A stretch of DNA of 11,854 bases from JANXQE01 sp035651635 (GCA_035651635.1 DASRFK010000033.1:1-11854), one strand, 5' to 3'; counted from the first letter of the stretch, positions 1 to 7,106 are shown. Numbers and translations: made by a program. The notes: generated from the letters alone by a model not told the origin.

Positions 1-32
1 GACGGGTTGTTCACCTCCGGCAGCTCTCCACC

Positions 33-105
33 TCGTGTCGCCACGACGCAGTAGCCTTCGGTTACAGGCGGGTGAACGTTCCGCCTGACGGGGACTTGCA
101 CCCCG
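33..105. repeat. Three tandem short hairpins, unidentified
   Basis: Three stems stand close together: TCGTG-tcgc-CACGA (33-46), CAGGCGG with CCGCCTG around a 9-nt loop (65-87), and CGGGG with CCCCG around a 7-nt loop (89-105). Stem and loop lengths are compact, and the spacing between the second and third is one base. I do not recognise the family. It may be a repeat or the end of a structured RNA. Confidence 0.4.
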
Positions 106-135
106 CAGTGTGCACGCCTTCACAGGCGCACGCGC

Positions 136-152
136 GCGGGCTTCCAGCCCGC
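136..152. repeat. REP-like palindrome, family 1, copy A
   Basis: This is a GCGGGCT/AGCCCGC stem of 7 bp around a TCC loop. It is preceded by an alternating GC run and followed by cagaaacatccga. The same layout recurs at 2331-2347 and 11607-11623, with the innermost pair changed from T-A here to A-T in the other two copies, so pairing is conserved while sequence is not. Confidence 0.65.
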
Positions 153-234
153 AGAAACATCCGAACCGAGTCCGATGCGAGCCACGCATGACATCTGCCG
201 GCTTTCGAAATTGCTGCGGAACCACCGTTGAGGG

Positions 235-306
235 GCGGCAGAGGCCTGACTTATTCCGGGATTTCGTAGTGTATGATTTTGGAGTTCCCTGTCGGGCCTC
301 TGCCGC
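235..306. repeat. 16-bp inverted repeat around a 40-nt loop
   Basis: The arm at 235-250 (GCGGCAGAGGCCTGAC) pairs with 291-306 (GTCGGGCCTCTGCCGC) in 15 of 16 positions, and the exception becomes a G-U pair if the plus strand is transcribed. The loop (251-290) holds a short GGGA/TCCC complement that could extend the structure. There is no T-tract after the stem, so it is not a typical intrinsic terminator. It may be a small mobile palindrome or an RNA element downstream of the minus-strand lipoprotein gene. Confidence 0.5.
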
Positions 307-396
307 GCAGGTGGGCAATGGCTGCCGTGAAGGTGGGCAGTTTTTCGAGTGAACGGTCATGGCAGCGGAAGGGGTGGAATGCTTGATTTTAAATTT

Positions 397-1134
397 TTAA
401 TTCTTAATTGGAGAAGCGGAGCCAGGTTGCGGCGCGGGTGTTGCGGTGGGCGGGCTCGCGAGGACTGAACTGGCGGAGAGTTGGCCGCGGAGTTGGCCGT
501 GGCGGTGCGCCAGAAACCATGCGCCGATCGCCAGACCCACACCACTTAGGATTAGCAACTCGTTGCCGGCGATCAGCGTGGGCAGGATCAGCAGGATCAG
601 GCCGCCGGCGGCAATTGCCGCGCTGGTCGTCACGCTGCCAATCACCAGCTTCAGTGGCGGCCAGAACAAGGAACTCAGGCCGAACACAAATAACGCCGCG
701 CCTAACCAAGTAATGCCTCGTAAACTGGCCAATCTCGCCCCCAACTCGCGCGCGGTGTCCTTTTGTGACGCACCCAGTTCGGCTGCGGTACGGCTCTCCT
801 CGCGCTCGGTCACCGGCATCGGCGCGTTCAGAACGATCGCATGGACATTCGTCATCGGCGCACCGGAACCGCGGGTTTGGACCGTGGTTTCTTCCAGCCG
901 CGCGCCGGCGGGCAGCGTGTAGTTGCGGACGCGGAGAGATTCCTGTTGTTGGCGGCTTTCCTGGGCCGGGTTGTCACCCTGAACGAGCTTTTGAGCCAGG
1001 GTTCCCGCTGGACCGCGGGTAGTCTCGGCTTTGCCTCCGTGAAGGGGGCGCGGTCCGACGCAACCGGCGATTAGCACGCACACAATTGGCAGCAGCCGAG
1101 CAGCACACCAGGACGCGAAAGGTGCGCCGAACAA
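397..1134 (-). CDS. Hypothetical lipoprotein with three membrane segments
   Basis: The function is not recognised. From the TTG at 1134 the protein is 245 residues. It has a hydrophobic N-terminus ending in the lipobox L-I-A-G-C (Cys25), which predicts a lipid-anchored exported protein. A polar, Gln/Arg/Glu-rich part follows (about 45-140), including Y-T-L-P-A-G near 72-77. Then come three hydrophobic segments (about 141-157, 171-189 and 192-209), a His/Arg-rich turn and a Pro/Ala/Ser tail. The frame stays open upstream to 1422, and an ATG at 1272 is an alternative start. I prefer the TTG because it puts the signal peptide at the N-terminus, has GGGAG just before it, and excludes the palindrome at 1138-1164 from the coding part. 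A lipid anchor plus a triple-membrane C-terminus is unusual. The start is the least certain point. Confidence 0.6.
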   Translation of the reverse strand: MFGAPFASWCAARLLPIVCVLIAGCVGPRPLHGGKAETTRGPAGTLAQKLVQGDNPAQESRQQQESLRVRNYTLPAGARLEETTVQTRGSGAPMTNVHAIVLNAPMPVTEREESRTAAELGASQKDTARELGARLASLRGITWLGAALFVFGLSSLFWPPLKLVIGSVTTSAAIAAGGLILLILPTLIAGNELLILSGVGLAIGAWFLAHRHGQLRGQLSASSVLASPPTATPAPQPGSASPIKN

Positions 1135-1137
1135 ATC

Positions 1138-1164
1138 TCCCTCTCCCCTTTGGGAGAAGAGGGA
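1138..1164. repeat. TCTCCC/GGGAGA palindrome next to the lipoprotein start
   Basis: TCTCCC (1142-1147) and GGGAGA (1152-1157) pair around a CTTT loop, and TCCC (1138-1141) can pair further with GGGA (1161-1164) across a small bulge. On the minus strand the left half supplies the purine-rich GGGGAGAGGGAGA that stands directly before the proposed TTG start, so a repeat may be providing the ribosome binding site. Confidence 0.5.
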
Positions 1165-1427
1165 AGGGGAAAGGAGGCCTTCGGGACGCGCGGTCGATGC
1201 AGAGTTGCAAGGCGCTGCGTGCAGATTGTTGTGAGCTGGAGCCGGCTTGGCATTGACTCGTTGGCGTTTCATGTCTCTGTTACTCGCGGAACGGTGCACC
1301 GGCCGGTCGAGGCACCCTCGGAAGTGGCTCCCCGGGCAAGGATTACGTCGCGCGCACCCGGTGCTGAGAGGGTGCGCCGCGGTGAGTCTGTGTGTCCTCC
1401 GTGAACGTAACTCCTCTCGCATTCGTT

Positions 1428-1470
1428 CCGCCCGCTAAACGCGGGCGGGGACATCGCAGCGCGATGTCCC
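1428..1470. repeat. Back-to-back double hairpin
   Basis: CCGCCCGC (1428-1435) pairs with GCGGGCGG (1441-1448) around TAAAC. Starting in the same base, GGGACATCGC (1448-1457) pairs with GCGATGTCCC (1461-1470) around AGC. Both stems are perfect (8 and 10 bp). The arrangement resembles the extragenic palindromes seen elsewhere in the window and argues that the dehydrogenase reading frame does not really start as far upstream as its first GTG at 1392. Confidence 0.6.
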
Positions 1471-1526
1471 TACCTCGGGGGGCTCTTTTCGAGGATTTAG
1501 ATGCGTTTGCCCTGGTGGCCGCCCCG

Positions 1527-1554
1527 CTGACGCAGCGGGTTCGTATGATATACT
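1527..1554 (+). promoter_or_regulatory. Candidate promoter of the short-chain dehydrogenase
   Basis: A CTGACG box (1527-1532) is separated by 16 bases from TATACT (1549-1554), giving a fair sigma-70-type match. Transcription would start only a few bases before the ATG at 1566, implying a very short or leaderless mRNA. The -35 overlaps a CCGCTG/CAGCGG hairpin. This is prediction by eye only. Confidence 0.3.
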
Positions 1555-1565
1555 GGCTAAAGGTT

Positions 1566-2324
1566 ATGCGAGAATGGGCACTGATTACCGGGGCATCAAC
1601 GGGTATTGGACGGGAGCTGGCCGAGGTACTGGCCGATGCGGGTTTCAACCTGGCCCTGCTGGCGAGAAATTTAGACCGTCTCCAGGTGGTTTCCGATGAA
1701 CTCAGGGCGGTTCACAGAATTGAGACACGGGTCCTGCCCATCGATCTGAGTGTCCCGGGAGCGGCGGCCAAAACCTTCGAGAGTCTTCGGGATGTTCCGA
1801 TTTCGGCTCTGGTCAACAACGCAGGCTTTGGCACGTACGGTCCTTTTGCGCAGAGCGACCTCCCGTCGCAGAGCGGCATAATGCAGGTGAACATCGTGGC
1901 GCTGGTTGAACTCACGCGCCTGTTCGTTCAACCCATGCTCGGCCGTCGAGCCGGGCGCATTCTCAACGTCGCTTCGACCGCCGCGTTCCAGCCCGGACCC
2001 ATGGTGAGCGTTTACTACGCCAGCAAGGCGTTTGTTTTTTCCTTTTCCTATGCTCTGTCCGATGAACTGAAAGACACTGGCGTGACCGTTACGGCGCTTT
2101 GTCCCGGCATGACCAAAACCGAATTCCAGAAGCGCGCCAACCTGCGCGAAAGCCACTCCTGGCCGATGATGTCCGCCCGCGCTGTAGCCGAGGCGGGCTA
2201 TGCCGGCATGATGAAAGGAAAACGCGTGGTCATCCCCGGTGTCTTCAACCGGATTGGTTCCTTCTTTGCCCGCCGTGTCCCCCTCCGCCTAACCTCCGCC
2301 ATCGTGCGCCGCATACATGCCTAA
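1566..2324 (+). CDS. Short-chain dehydrogenase/reductase (DltE-like)
   Basis: This is a classical SDR oxidoreductase of 252 residues, predicted to be a soluble NAD(P)-dependent enzyme with a Rossmann fold. Visible motifs are the cofactor loop T-G-A-S-T-G-I-G (8-15), Asp60 in the L-P-I-D-L adenine-binding strand, N-N-A-G (84-87), the serine region V-A-S-T-A (135-139), the catalytic Tyr150 and Lys154 (Y-Y-A-S-K) and the P-G motif (180-181). It most resembles the broad COG0300 group, whose substrates vary, so I give no substrate. I chose the ATG at 1566 because the Rossmann strand then begins at residue 4, as is normal. An ATG at 1545 is possible, and the GTG at 1392 is unlikely because it would add 58 residues encoded by palindromes. 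It stands alone, with a palindromic element two bases after its stop. Confidence 0.9.
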   Translation: MREWALITGASTGIGRELAEVLADAGFNLALLARNLDRLQVVSDELRAVHRIETRVLPIDLSVPGAAAKTFESLRDVPISALVNNAGFGTYGPFAQSDLPSQSGIMQVNIVALVELTRLFVQPMLGRRAGRILNVASTAAFQPGPMVSVYYASKAFVFSFSYALSDELKDTGVTVTALCPGMTKTEFQKRANLRESHSWPMMSARAVAEAGYAGMMKGKRVVIPGVFNRIGSFFARRVPLRLTSAIVRRIHA

Positions 2325-2330
2325 AGGCGC

Positions 2331-2347
2331 GCGGGCATTCTGCCCGC
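2331..2347. repeat. REP-like palindrome, family 1, copy B
   Basis: GCGGGCA (2331-2337) and TGCCCGC (2341-2347) form a 7-bp stem around TTC, embedded in ggcgcgcgggc...gcccgcagcaacgtccga. It begins a few bases after the stop of the dehydrogenase and may help end its transcript, although no T-tract follows. Its flanks match the copies at 136-152 and 11607-11623. Confidence 0.65.
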
Positions 2348-2394
2348 AGCAACGTCCGATCACCACCTGGCGCCAAACCTCATCCTCCGCCCGA

Positions 2395-2566
2395 TTAGAG
2401 GGTGTCTTTAGAGGGTGTCTTGAAAATGGGTCCGCGGTGCCATTCCGGCGGCGAGACGCCGCCGGAACCCGCAGGCGAGGACGCCTGCGCTACGTAGCGC
2501 GGGCCTCTGGCCGGCGAGTTTTGGCGGCGTCTCGCCGCCAAGATCATTATTAAACACGCTCTTAAG
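2395..2566. mobile_element. Compound palindromic (REPIN/MITE-like) element upstream of ligA
   Basis: Two diverged copies of one unit face each other about a perfect centre GCGCTAC/GTAGCGC (2487-2500). The ends are imperfect inverted repeats: TTAGAGGGTGTCTTGAAAATG (from 2408) against TTAAGAGCGTGTTTAATAATG read on the other strand from 2566. Inside each arm stands a strong hairpin, TTCCGGCGGCG/CGCCGCCGGAA (2443-2467) and TTGGCGGCG/CGCCGCCAA (2521-2541); their 17-base cores are exact reverse complements of each other. A smaller GCAGGCG/CGCCTGC hairpin lies at 2471-2488, matched on the right by a weaker GGCC/GGCC stem. The outer end TTAGAGGGTGTCTT is duplicated in tandem (2395-2408 and 2408-2421). 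No coding capacity is evident. It resembles non-autonomous elements moved by a transposase encoded elsewhere. Confidence 0.7.
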
Positions 2567-2613
2567 CAAAACTTTCTGCGTGCTTTTTCTGAGAACTGTC
2601 TAACATTTCGGCA

Positions 2614-4674
2614 ATGACGCTCAGCGAAGCGCAAGCCCGCCATCACGAGTTGGCCGATGAACTCCGGCGGCACGACCATGCATACTACGTTCTGGCCCAG
2701 CCGACGATTACCGACCAGGACTATGATCGGCTGTATCACGAACTGCTCGACCTGGAACGACAATTTCCCCAACTCGTCACTCCGGATTCTCCAACCCAGC
2801 GCGTCGGCGGCCAGCCGCTCAAGGAGTTCAAGCCCGTCCGTCATCTCAAGCCGATGACCAGCCTGGACAATACCTATTCCCAGGAAGAGTTGCGCGAGTT
2901 CATCGGTCGCGTTCAACGGCTGTTGCCCAACGAAACGCTCGACTGGGTGGTCGAACCAAAAATTGACGGGGTCGCCATCAACCTTCGCTACGAGCACGGC
3001 CGGTTTGTTTGCGGTGCAACCCGCGGCGATGGCACCACCGGCGACGACATTACGGTGAATTTGAAAACGATCCGCAGCATCCCGCCGCTCCTCCACGCAG
3101 GAACGCGCAAAGCCCACCATGAAGATGCCTCACGAATCCCGGAACTGCTCGAGGTTCGAGGCGAAGTGTATCTGACCAAAGCCGGCTTCGAGAAACTCAA
3201 CTCCGAGCGCAAGGCTGCCGGAGAAGAGACTTTTGCCAATCCGCGCAACGCCGCAGCCGGGTCGCTTAAACAGCTCGATCCGCGCATGGTGGCCAAACGC
3301 CCGCTGGATATCGTCCTCTACGGCGCTGGGCTCGTTCAGGGCGCAGCGCGCCCGCCCCAAACCCAAAGCGAGATGCTGGATTGGCTGAAGTCGCTCGGGT
3401 TTAAAACGCCGCAGACCACCTGGCACTGCGCGTCCGCGGACGAATTGGTCAAGGCCATCGATGCATTGGATAAAGTGCGCCGCCAGTACCCGTTCGAGAC
3501 CGACGGTGCGGTGGTCAAACTCAATTCGTTTGCGCAACGCGAAAAAGCCGGGTTTACCTCGAAAGCCCCACGCTGGGCGATTGCCTACAAATACGCGGCG
3601 GAGCAAGCGGAGACGAAACTCAAGGCGGTGACGGTCCAGGTGGGCCGCACGGGAGCGTTGACGCCCGTGGCGGAACTCGAACCGGTCTTCCTGGCTGGCA
3701 GCACCATCAGCCGCGCCACCTTGCACAATGACGATTACATACGGCAGAAGGACATCCGGGTTGGCGACACCGTGACCATCGAGAAAGCCGGGGAAGTAAT
3801 TCCCGCGGTGGTTGACGTAGTGCTGACCAAACGCACGGGCAGCGAAACACCATTTCGATTCCCCCCAACCTGTCCCGAATGCGGTTCAAAGATTTCGCGG
3901 TCTGCCGGTCTGGTCGAGGGTGACGAAGGGGTCGTTTGGCGCTGTGTTAACCCGGACTGCCCAGCACAGGTCCGCGGCCGCATCGAACATTGGTGCTCGC
4001 GAGGCGCCATGGACATTGAAGGCGGCGGCGAGGCCCTCGTGCGACAGTTGGTCGGCCGTGGCCTGGTCCGGGACGTGGCCGATCTCTATTCGCTGAAGCT
4101 TGATGAGGTCTCCGGTTTGGAGCGAATGGGGGAAAAATCGGCGCAAAATTTCCTCGCGGGCGTGGCTGCGAGCAAGAGTCGCGATTTGTGGCGCGTGTTG
4201 TACGGGCTGGGAATCCTGCACGTGGGGGCGGGTGTGGCGAAGGCCCTGGGCCGGTGCTTTGCCTCCCTCGATGACATTTTCGCCGCCAGCGCGGATCAGT
4301 TGACTGACTGCGAAGATGTCGGCGAAGTCATCGCCCAAAGCGTCGTGCAATGGCACGGTGACCCCCGGAATCGGAAGCTGCTCGAACGATTGCGCAAAGC
4401 AGGGTTGAACTTCAGTTCCGAGCTGTACCAGCCGCAAGCAAAGGCCGGCCCGCTCGCGGGCAAAACATTCGTGCTGACCGGCACTCTACCCAATCTCAAG
4501 CGCGAGGAGGCCGCCGCCAAAATTGAGGCCGCCGGCGGCAAAGTCAGCGGCAGCGTCAGCAAAAAAACCGATTACGTCGTTTCCGGTGAAGAAGCCGGCT
4601 CGAAATTGGAAAAGGCGCGGAAGTTAGGCGTGAAGATTATCGACGAAGCAGAACTACTGCGGCTGTGCCCCTGA
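2614..4674 (+). CDS. ligA: NAD-dependent DNA ligase LigA
   Basis: It seals nicks in DNA using NAD+ during replication and repair. The protein is 686 residues, normal for the family. Domain order is complete. The N-terminal Ia region has the H-A-Y-Y signature (22-25) and D-Q-D-Y-D (34-38). The adenylation domain has the nucleophile Lys116 in E-P-K-I-D-G (114-119), the R-G-D-G-T-T-G-D motif (137-144), F-A-N-P-R-N-A-A-A-G (207-216) and Lys302. An OB fold follows. A four-cysteine zinc site is at Cys420, Cys423, Cys444 and Cys449. Helix-hairpin-helix repeats span about 480-580, and a C-terminal BRCT domain spans about 610-686. The ATG at 2614 has no clear Shine-Dalgarno but sits correctly before the Ia helix. 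A mobile palindromic element ends about 47 bases upstream, so promoter sequences may lie in or next to it. The downstream hydrolase starts 22 bases after the stop and is probably co-transcribed. Confidence 0.97.
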   Translation: MTLSEAQARHHELADELRRHDHAYYVLAQPTITDQDYDRLYHELLDLERQFPQLVTPDSPTQRVGGQPLKEFKPVRHLKPMTSLDNTYSQEELREFIGRVQRLLPNETLDWVVEPKIDGVAINLRYEHGRFVCGATRGDGTTGDDITVNLKTIRSIPPLLHAGTRKAHHEDASRIPELLEVRGEVYLTKAGFEKLNSERKAAGEETFANPRNAAAGSLKQLDPRMVAKRPLDIVLYGAGLVQGAARPPQTQSEMLDWLKSLGFKTPQTTWHCASADELVKAIDALDKVRRQYPFETDGAVVKLNSFAQREKAGFTSKAPRWAIAYKYAAEQAETKLKAVTVQVGRTGALTPVAELEPVFLAGSTISRATLHNDDYIRQKDIRVGDTVTIEKAGEVIPAVVDVVLTKRTGSETPFRFPPTCPECGSKISRSAGLVEGDEGVVWRCVNPDCPAQVRGRIEHWCSRGAMDIEGGGEALVRQLVGRGLVRDVADLYSLKLDEVSGLERMGEKSAQNFLAGVAASKSRDLWRVLYGLGILHVGAGVAKALGRCFASLDDIFAASADQLTDCEDVGEVIAQSVVQWHGDPRNRKLLERLRKAGLNFSSELYQPQAKAGPLAGKTFVLTGTLPNLKREEAAAKIEAAGGKVSGSVSKKTDYVVSGEEAGSKLEKARKLGVKIIDEAELLRLCP

Positions 4675-4696
4675 AAATAACCAACCCACCATCCTG

Positions 4697-5764
4697 ATGG
4701 CGCTCCTGCTCGCAGGCGCGCCCGCCCCGCTCATGCCGCAAACCAATTCCTCACCAACAAAGCGCTGGCTGGCCCATGCTGATTTGCCGCCCGCATTCGC
4801 AGCCCCAAACTCCAAAGCGCAGTGGCAACGGCAGCGCGAAAAAACTCGCGCCACGCTCTGGAATTTGTTGGGCAACCTCCCGCCGCGCCCCAAGGTGTCC
4901 CGAGTTCAAACCCTTGCTCGTGAAGACCGGGGAGAGTTTGTAGTCGAAAAATTCGCGTTCGATAACGGGGCCGGCGCCACGGTGCCGGGCTATCTGTTGC
5001 TTCCCCAAAATGCCCGCAAAGCGCCGGGCATTCTTTTTTGCCATTGGCACGGCGGGGAGTATGACATCGGCAAAGAAGAACTGTTTCAGGCGCGGCACAC
5101 ACCGGAAGCCCCGGGACCCGCGCTGGCCCGCCGCGGTTTTGTCGTGCTGGGCATCGACGCGTACTGTTTCGGAGAACGCAACGGACAGGGACCGGGAGGT
5201 CCGGAGGAAAAGGGTTCCGCCGGAGAAATGACCGCCAGCAAGTTCAACCTGTGGGTTGGGCGCACGCTTTGGGGCATGATCCTGCGCGACGATCTGATGG
5301 CCTTGGATTATTTGGCCTCCCGCCCCGAGGTCGATTCCGACCGGCTTGGCGTCACGGGCATCAGCATGGGGGCGACTCGTTCCTGGTGGCTGATGGCCCT
5401 GGATGAGCGCCTCAAAACCGGAGTTGCCGTCGCCTGCCTCACGCGCTATCAGAACTTGATTCAGCACGAGGAACTAAAGGCACATGGCATCTATTATTTT
5501 GTACCGGGCCTGCTCAGCCATTTCGATACCGAAGCCGTCGTGGCGCTCATAGCTCCCCGGCCGATTTTGTTCCAAACCGGCGATCAGGATTCCGGTTCGC
5601 CAATCGATGGCATCCACGGCATCGAATCAGCCGTCCGGCCCGTGTATGAGCTGTACGGAAAGCCCGACCAATTCCAGAGCCTTGTGTATCCCGGGCTGGG
5701 TCATGTGTACACCCAGCCAATGTGGGACAAGACTGTACAGTGGCTGGAACGGGAGTTAAAGTAA
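4697..5764 (+). CDS. Alpha/beta hydrolase, dienelactone hydrolase/acetyl esterase-like
   Basis: This is a predicted serine hydrolase of 355 residues acting on an ester or similar bond; the substrate is unknown. The nucleophile elbow G-I-S-M-G (221-225) places Ser223. The acid is probably Asp296 or Asp298 in G-D-Q-D, and the base is His336 in G-L-G-H. An early H-W-H-G-G (116-120) is the likely oxyanion-hole strand. The family resembles the large alpha/beta hydrolases (Abhydrolase_7, acetyl xylan esterase-like) that are abundant in Verrucomicrobiota and Planctomycetota. The first ~17 residues are hydrophobic (M-A-L-L-L-A-G) and then proline-rich, which could be a weak signal peptide, but there is no basic n-region. 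No other standard start codon (ATG, GTG or TTG) exists in frame upstream before a stop. The gene follows ligA by 22 bases with no promoter seen between, so co-transcription is likely although the functions look unrelated. Confidence 0.85.
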   Translation: MALLLAGAPAPLMPQTNSSPTKRWLAHADLPPAFAAPNSKAQWQRQREKTRATLWNLLGNLPPRPKVSRVQTLAREDRGEFVVEKFAFDNGAGATVPGYLLLPQNARKAPGILFCHWHGGEYDIGKEELFQARHTPEAPGPALARRGFVVLGIDAYCFGERNGQGPGGPEEKGSAGEMTASKFNLWVGRTLWGMILRDDLMALDYLASRPEVDSDRLGVTGISMGATRSWWLMALDERLKTGVAVACLTRYQNLIQHEELKAHGIYYFVPGLLSHFDTEAVVALIAPRPILFQTGDQDSGSPIDGIHGIESAVRPVYELYGKPDQFQSLVYPGLGHVYTQPMWDKTVQWLERELK

Positions 5765-5884
5765 GGCTGGGCACGACACTATTTTCGAGGGTTGAACGCT
5801 TCGCCAAAAAATGAGGCGTTCTGCCCGGAGCCCGCTACGCTCGGAAGCCGCTTATTCAACCACGATCGTAAACCGGTGGGTCGG

Positions 5885-5913
5885 TTGACTTCGCCGGGGT
5901 TTTGGCTTACAAG
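5885..5913 (+). promoter_or_regulatory. Candidate promoter of the dehydrogenase/ligase operon
   Basis: TTGACT (5885-5890) and TACAAG (5908-5913) are separated by exactly 17 bases, a good -35 and a partial -10 for a housekeeping sigma factor. The predicted start would be near 5920, leaving a leader of about 30 bases before the ATG at 5952. It lies in the only sizeable gap (187 bases) upstream of the three overlapping genes, which supports it. I saw no obvious operator palindrome. Confidence 0.45.
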
Positions 5914-5951
5914 ACCACGCAATCAGCACCGAACCTAAAGCTTAGAGCAAA

Positions 5952-7106
5952 ATGAGCGCGGCTGTCTTTTCCTTTCCAACTCCAACCCTGTTTGGGGCTG
6001 GAGCCCTGTCGGAATTGCCTGAGAGACTGAAAAAATTGCGAGTGGAGCGGCCGCTGGTGGTGACCGACAGCGGACTGCTTCGGACACCGGCCTTCGACAG
6101 TTTGGCCCGTGTCCTGGGAGGAACGGCCCGCGATAAGACCTGGTTTGTCTATTCAGGAGTGCGCGCCAACCCGGTGGAGAACGATGTGCGTGGGGCCGCG
6201 GCGCAATACCAGGAGGCCAGCTGCGACGGGGTAATCGCTTTGGGCGGGGGAAGCCCGCTGGACGTGGGCAAAGCAGCCCGGCTGTTGGTTAAAAGGCCTG
6301 ATTACAAACTCGAACGCTTCTACGACGAATCGGATTGGTCAGGGCTGGCGCCGTTCGTAGCGATCCCGACGACGGCCGGGACGGGCAGCGAAGTGGGCCG
6401 CAGTTCGGTCATTACTTTGGATTCGACCAAACGCAAAGCGGTCTTGTTCCACCCGGAGCTGCTGGCCAGGCTGGTGATTCTGGATCCTGAACTGACGCTG
6501 GGGTTGCCTCCGAAATTGACAGCTGCCACCGGCGCGGATGCCCTGACTCACTGTATCGAGTCGTTTACCTGCCCGGCGTTTCATCCGATGTGCGATGGCA
6601 TCGCCCTGGAAGGAATCCACCTGATTGTCGACGCTCTGCCACGCGCGTATCGCAACGGCAACGATGTGGATGCGCGCGGCAAAATGCTGGTGGCTGCGGC
6701 GATGGGAGCGGTGGCTTTTCAAAAGGACCTTGGGGTGGTGCATTCGCTCGCGCATCCACTGTCGACGATCTGCCAGATGCACCATGGCCTGGCCAACGCA
6801 CTTTGCCTCGTCGCCGGCATGAGATTTTGCGCAGCGCGCCAGCCTGGCTTGTACCGTCGCGTGGGCATTGCCTGCGGGCTGGATTTGAACCAGGTCAAAG
6901 CCGCGGAAGCAGATGAGGCGACCATCGGTTTTATTGCGAAATTCCTGGCCGATTTGGGTCTGCAAGCCCGATTGCGAGAACATGGAGTTACCGAAGAGCA
7001 CCTGGAGGCTTTGGTCGCCCAGGCTTTCGACGACCCATGCCACAAAACCAATGCCGTCCCCGTGGCGCGCGCGGATTTGCGCCAACTGTACCTCGAAGTT
7101 TTATGA
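5952..7106 (+). CDS. Iron-containing (group III) alcohol dehydrogenase
   Basis: It oxidises an alcohol to an aldehyde with NAD(P)+ using a divalent metal, usually iron. The 384-residue length is typical. Visible motifs are the dinucleotide loop G-G-G-S-P-L-D-V-G-K (98-107), T-T-A-G-T-G-S-E-V (140-148) and the metal ligands Asp196 and His200 (G-A-D-A-L-T-H), His264 (V-V-H-S-L-A-H) and His278 (H-H-G-L-A-N-A); the numbering nearly matches E. coli FucO. All four ligands are present, so it should be active. It is the first gene of a tight operon: its TGA overlaps the ATG of the aldehyde dehydrogenase (ATGA). In this context it probably makes the aldehyde that the next enzyme oxidises. The substrate cannot be read from the sequence; the operon suggests an amino alcohol or its gamma-glutamyl amide. 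Confidence 0.93.
   Translation: MSAAVFSFPTPTLFGAGALSELPERLKKLRVERPLVVTDSGLLRTPAFDSLARVLGGTARDKTWFVYSGVRANPVENDVRGAAAQYQEASCDGVIALGGGSPLDVGKAARLLVKRPDYKLERFYDESDWSGLAPFVAIPTTAGTGSEVGRSSVITLDSTKRKAVLFHPELLARLVILDPELTLGLPPKLTAATGADALTHCIESFTCPAFHPMCDGIALEGIHLIVDALPRAYRNGNDVDARGKMLVAAAMGAVAFQKDLGVVHSLAHPLSTICQMHHGLANALCLVAGMRFCAARQPGLYRRVGIACGLDLNQVKAAEADEATIGFIAKFLADLGLQARLREHGVTEEHLEALVAQAFDDPCHKTNAVPVARADLRQLYLEVL

Larger units (their letters stand above)
1..396. other. Gene-free left edge with a cluster of hairpins
   Basis: I see no convincing gene here. The plus strand has short open stretches (for example 110-352), but their translations are arginine- and proline-rich and show no recognisable family. 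The first ~110 bases contain three hairpins in tandem: TCGTG/CACGA at 33-46, CAGGCGG/CCGCCTG at 65-87 (loop 9) and CGGGG/CCCCG at 89-105 (loop 7). A GCGGGCT/AGCCCGC palindrome follows at 136-152, and a long inverted repeat at 235-306. The block could be the degraded end of a repeat or mobile element that begins outside the window, or a structured RNA. The stretch 380-409 is very AT-rich and lies just past the stop of the minus-strand lipoprotein gene. Confidence 0.5.
1135..1565. promoter_or_regulatory. Divergent intergenic region filled with palindromes
   Basis: This is the space between the minus-strand lipoprotein and the plus-strand dehydrogenase. Both reading frames stay open into it, but the translations are low-complexity and unlike either family. 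It contains a purine/pyrimidine palindrome at 1138-1164, a CCGCCCGC/GCGGGCGG hairpin at 1428-1448, a GGGACATCGC/GCGATGTCCC hairpin at 1448-1470, and a CCGCTG/CAGCGG hairpin at 1524-1538. Promoters for both genes should lie here. Confidence 0.5.

Noticed and set aside
89..105. 5-bp stem with a 7-base loop resembling a tRNA anticodon arm
   Set aside because: The loop lacks the conserved T at position 33, and no acceptor, D or T arm surrounds it.
110..352. 80-codon open frame on the plus strand
   Set aside because: It runs through two palindromic repeats and gives a composition-biased product with no family features.
1392..1565. Longer dehydrogenase start at the GTG at 1392
   Set aside because: It would add 58 residues encoded by two perfect hairpins and ahead of the Rossmann strand, which normally begins at the N-terminus.
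2395..3120. Long open frame on the minus strand opposite the start of ligA
   Set aside because: It overlaps ligA and the palindromic element, has no recognisable motif, and is the mirror of a GC-rich coding frame.
5790..5822. GAACGC...GCGTTC inverted repeat after the hydrolase gene as a terminator
   Set aside because: The stem is only 6 bp with a long loop and is not followed by a T-tract; a terminator call is not supported.
6339..7085. 248-codon open frame on the minus strand
   Set aside because: It lies wholly within the alcohol dehydrogenase gene, whose motifs are clear. The antisense product is rich in His, Arg and Gln with no family match.
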